Source of the DNA: JBOFMT01 sp051658525
GTDB taxonomy: Bacteria > Bacillota_I > Bacilli_A > Erysipelotrichales > Erysipelotrichaceae
Direction of reading: 5' to 3'
Length of the DNA stretch: 7,070 nucleotides
Assembly: GCA_051658525.1 (NCBI GenBank)
Contig: JBOFMT010000074.1
Location: 1 to 7,070, forward strand
How positions within the stretch are numbered: the first letter of the stretch is position 1; every line of letters begins with the position of its first letter. The translations under genes were made by a program, and so were the position numbers. Shown here one piece after another: positions 5,513 to 7,070 of the stretch. The notes below the pieces were generated by a model that was not told the origin of the DNA, searched no databases, and saw only the letters and a list, made by a program, of their open reading frames with translations.

Positions 5513-5528
5513 ATACTATGAGGAACTT
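5488..5528 (+). terminator. Long hairpin after pilZ, terminator-like or attenuating
   Basis: The left arm AAGTTCCTTGTAGT (5488-5501) pairs with ACTATGAGGAACTT (5515-5528): 14 pairs, two of them G-U, with a 13-nt loop. It begins 5 bases past the pilZ stop. The following tract is only TTATT, so termination may be partial. The loop contains the sigma-28 -10 box of flgM. A transcript starting at that promoter would lack the left arm and could not form this hairpin. Confidence 0.6.
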
Positions 5529-5553
5529 TATTGCGTTAGAAAGTGAGACACCT

Positions 5554-5859
5554 ATGAAAATACAAACACAAAACGTCCAAAAAGCATATGGAACAATCAA
5601 AAAAGTAGAACAAAAAACAGTTGCAACGCAAGCAAAAGCAACGACAAAAATAGATACGATAGAAGTAAGTAAGCAGGCACAAAAAACGGTAAGTGTGCAT
5701 ACGATGACCAAACAAACGATTCAAGAATTACATGCAGAAACATCAAGTGAAAAACTAGATGCACTAAAAGCGAAGGTGCAAGCGGGAACGTATCATGTCA
5801 AAGCGAATGATATTGCCAAAGCAATGCAACAATACCTTGCTTATGGTAAAGGAGAATAG
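5554..5859 (+). CDS. flgM: FlgM, anti-sigma-28 factor
   Basis: A 101-residue polar, largely unfolded protein that binds and blocks sigma-28 until the hook-basal body is finished, after which it is inactivated (by secretion in enteric bacteria). It starts MKIQTQN, like other FlgM proteins. A KIDTIEVS stretch (32-39) precedes the C-terminal sigma-binding helices, where SSEKLDALKAKVQAGTY (64-80) and VKANDIAKAM (82-91) closely follow the FlgM family pattern. ATG 5554 is preferred over ATG 5518 because it gives the family N-terminus and because 5518 falls at the predicted transcription start. The Shine-Dalgarno is weak (GAAAGTGAG, 5539-5547), which may keep the anti-sigma level modest. It is followed 1 base later by flgN, as in many Bacillota. 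Confidence 0.93.
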   Translation: MKIQTQNVQKAYGTIKKVEQKTVATQAKATTKIDTIEVSKQAQKTVSVHTMTKQTIQELHAETSSEKLDALKAKVQAGTYHVKANDIAKAMQQYLAYGKGE

Positions 5860-5860
5860 G

Positions 5861-6274
5861 ATGGAACAGCAGCAATTTATCAGTTTTTTAGAGCGATATA
5901 TGACTTGCTTTGAACGGATGGTCGAAGATGAAAAACAACGACTAGAAGCACTGATTTCAAATGACTTAACGGCAATTGAGAAAAGCATTTCCATGCAACA
6001 AGCCAATCAAATGCGCTTGCAATCCATGGAAGAACAACGAATGGACTTATTAGAAGAATTGGGAATGCCGGATGCTACGTTTCAAAGTGTAATTGCAACA
6101 TTTGAACCAGCAACACAACAGTTGTTACAGCAATACTATCAAAGAACAAGTGATGCTGTGGCTTTGATCAAAACGTACAACCAAAAAAGCAAAGAGCTAT
6201 TAGAACTAAATTTACAAATGATGCAGGGAACTGCACCCAAAGCAACGGGGTATGAAGCGTTGTTGAAGAAGTAG
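5861..6274 (+). CDS. flgN: FlgN, export chaperone for FlgK and FlgL
   Basis: A 137-residue, predominantly helical, Gln/Glu-rich protein with coiled-coil character, the usual size and composition of FlgN. FlgN holds the hook-filament junction proteins FlgK and FlgL in an export-competent state in the cytoplasm and delivers them to the export apparatus. Sequence conservation in this family is low, so position carries much of the weight: it lies exactly between flgM and flgK. The N-terminal pattern (FISFLERYMTCFERMVEDEKQRLEAL, split as 6-19 and 20-31) and the later LLELNLQMMQG stretch fit FlgN. ATG 5861 is chosen over upstream in-frame starts inside flgM because AAAGGAGA (5848-5855) is 5 nt away. 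It starts 1 base after the flgM stop. Confidence 0.88.
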   Translation: MEQQQFISFLERYMTCFERMVEDEKQRLEALISNDLTAIEKSISMQQANQMRLQSMEEQRMDLLEELGMPDATFQSVIATFEPATQQLLQQYYQRTSDAVALIKTYNQKSKELLELNLQMMQGTAPKATGYEALLKK

Positions 6275-6286
6275 GGGGATAATTGG

Positions 6287-7070
6287 ATGCGCTCAACATT
6301 TTTAGGATTTGAAACAGCAAGAAAAGGAATGGCTGCTTCACAAAAAGGAATTGATATTACCGGACAAAATATTACAAATATGAATACTTCAGGTTACACA
6401 AGACAACGTGTTGACTTTGTTAGTGTGAGTGCACCAACCAATGCACGTTATCGTAGTGTTGGTACGAGCAATGCTGGACAAGGTGTGAATATGGGTGGTG
6501 TGAGTCAAATACGTAATCCTTACTTGGATGCTCGCTTTCGCAGTGAATTTGCGGATACGGGCTATCACGATAAAGCACTTAGTATTTTAGATGGTATTGA
6601 AAGTGTCTTGAATGAAGTAGAAGGTGGGTTAAAGCCAGTATTCAATGATCTACTAGCTGCCTTACAAGATTTCAGTAGTAAACCAGATCAAGTAACCAAT
6701 GCCAATATTGTTTTGTCAAGTGTGAAAAGTGTAACGCAAATGATTCGTTCGCTTTCAAAACAACTAGATACCTTAGGGGAACAGTATGTATTTGATTTAA
6801 CGGTCGATGTGAAAAATGTAAATGCTTTGATGGAAAAGATTACGGATTTAAATAAAAGTATTTCGGAGTCAGTAGCAAATCAAACCAATCCAAGTGATAC
6901 GACCAACATCAATGAATTGTTGGATCAAAGAAACTTATTGTTGGATGAACTCGGACAGTATGGAAATATCCGTGTAATCGATCAAGGTGATGGTACGGTA
7001 AGCGTAGAAATGAATGAACATAAAATTATTGATGGTACTTGGCATGAGCAAATCAACTTGAGCGTAAATG
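6287..7070 (+). CDS. flgK: FlgK, hook-filament junction protein (HAP1), 3' end outside window
   Basis: The first 261 codons of FlgK, open to the window end. FlgK forms the ring joining hook to filament and is exported after the hook is complete. The N-terminus shows the conserved flagellar rod/hook/HAP signature: FLGFETARKGMAASQKGID followed by TGQNITNMNTSGYTRQRV (about 25-42). Next come the FlgK-specific GVNMGGVSQIRNPYLDARFR segment and the long helical region with NELLDQRNLLLDELGQY. FlgK is normally around 450-650 residues, so roughly half is present. ATG 6287 is preceded by GGGGGAT (6274-6280), 6 nt away. It lies 12 bases after flgN and is presumably in the flgM operon; flgL, fliW and csrA would be expected beyond the edge by analogy with B. 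subtilis. Confidence 0.97.
   Translation, partial: MRSTFLGFETARKGMAASQKGIDITGQNITNMNTSGYTRQRVDFVSVSAPTNARYRSVGTSNAGQGVNMGGVSQIRNPYLDARFRSEFADTGYHDKALSILDGIESVLNEVEGGLKPVFNDLLAALQDFSSKPDQVTNANIVLSSVKSVTQMIRSLSKQLDTLGEQYVFDLTVDVKNVNALMEKITDLNKSISESVANQTNPSDTTNINELLDQRNLLLDELGQYGNIRVIDQGDGTVSVEMNEHKIIDGTWHEQINLSVN

Noticed and set aside
5434..5553. Frame extension upstream of flgM overlapping the end of pilZ
   Set aside because: It is out of frame with pilZ, lacks FlgM similarity, and would span the sigma-28 promoter and hairpin.

Overview
This window is part of a flagellar gene cluster from a motile, low-GC Bacillota (Firmicutes). The flagellins are Bacillus/Clostridium-like. The flgM-flgN-flgK order and a comFB-like gene just upstream recall the Bacillus subtilis comF-flgM-flgN-flgK region. 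Ribosome-binding sites are strong and AGGAGG-like, and sigma-28 (SigD/FliA) promoters are present. The sequence alone does not fix the genus; a clostridial or erysipelotrichial anaerobe is a guess.

Layout, all on the + strand. (1) 1-1929 holds two tandem flagellin genes. The first lacks only its start codon at the window edge. Each ends in its own intrinsic terminator. The second has a sigma-28 promoter and a leader with a hairpin matching the CsrA-binding consensus. (2) 1931-3620 has an extended -10 promoter, then a FliK-like protein overlapping a small FlhB C-terminal-domain protein, a pair like B. subtilis YlqG-YlqH. (3) 3621-5482 has a dyad-rich gap, then parA-type ATPase, ComFB-like and PilZ-domain genes, closely packed. 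No parB is visible. (4) 5483-7070 has a sigma-28 promoter nested in a long inverted repeat, then flgM (anti-sigma-28), flgN (chaperone) and flgK (hook-filament junction protein, cut off by the window end).

How it fits together: the FliK-like/FlhB-like pair probably relates to the export apparatus and its substrate choice. FlgM, FlgN and FlgK govern and carry out the late stage, when sigma-28 turns on flagellin. The flagellin leader suggests a further CsrA (and probably FliW) translational check. The middle parA-comFB-pilZ block is the least conventional part. It combines a positioning-type ATPase with two families linked to cyclic dinucleotide sensing, inside a flagellar locus, and is the best candidate here for an under-described regulatory module.
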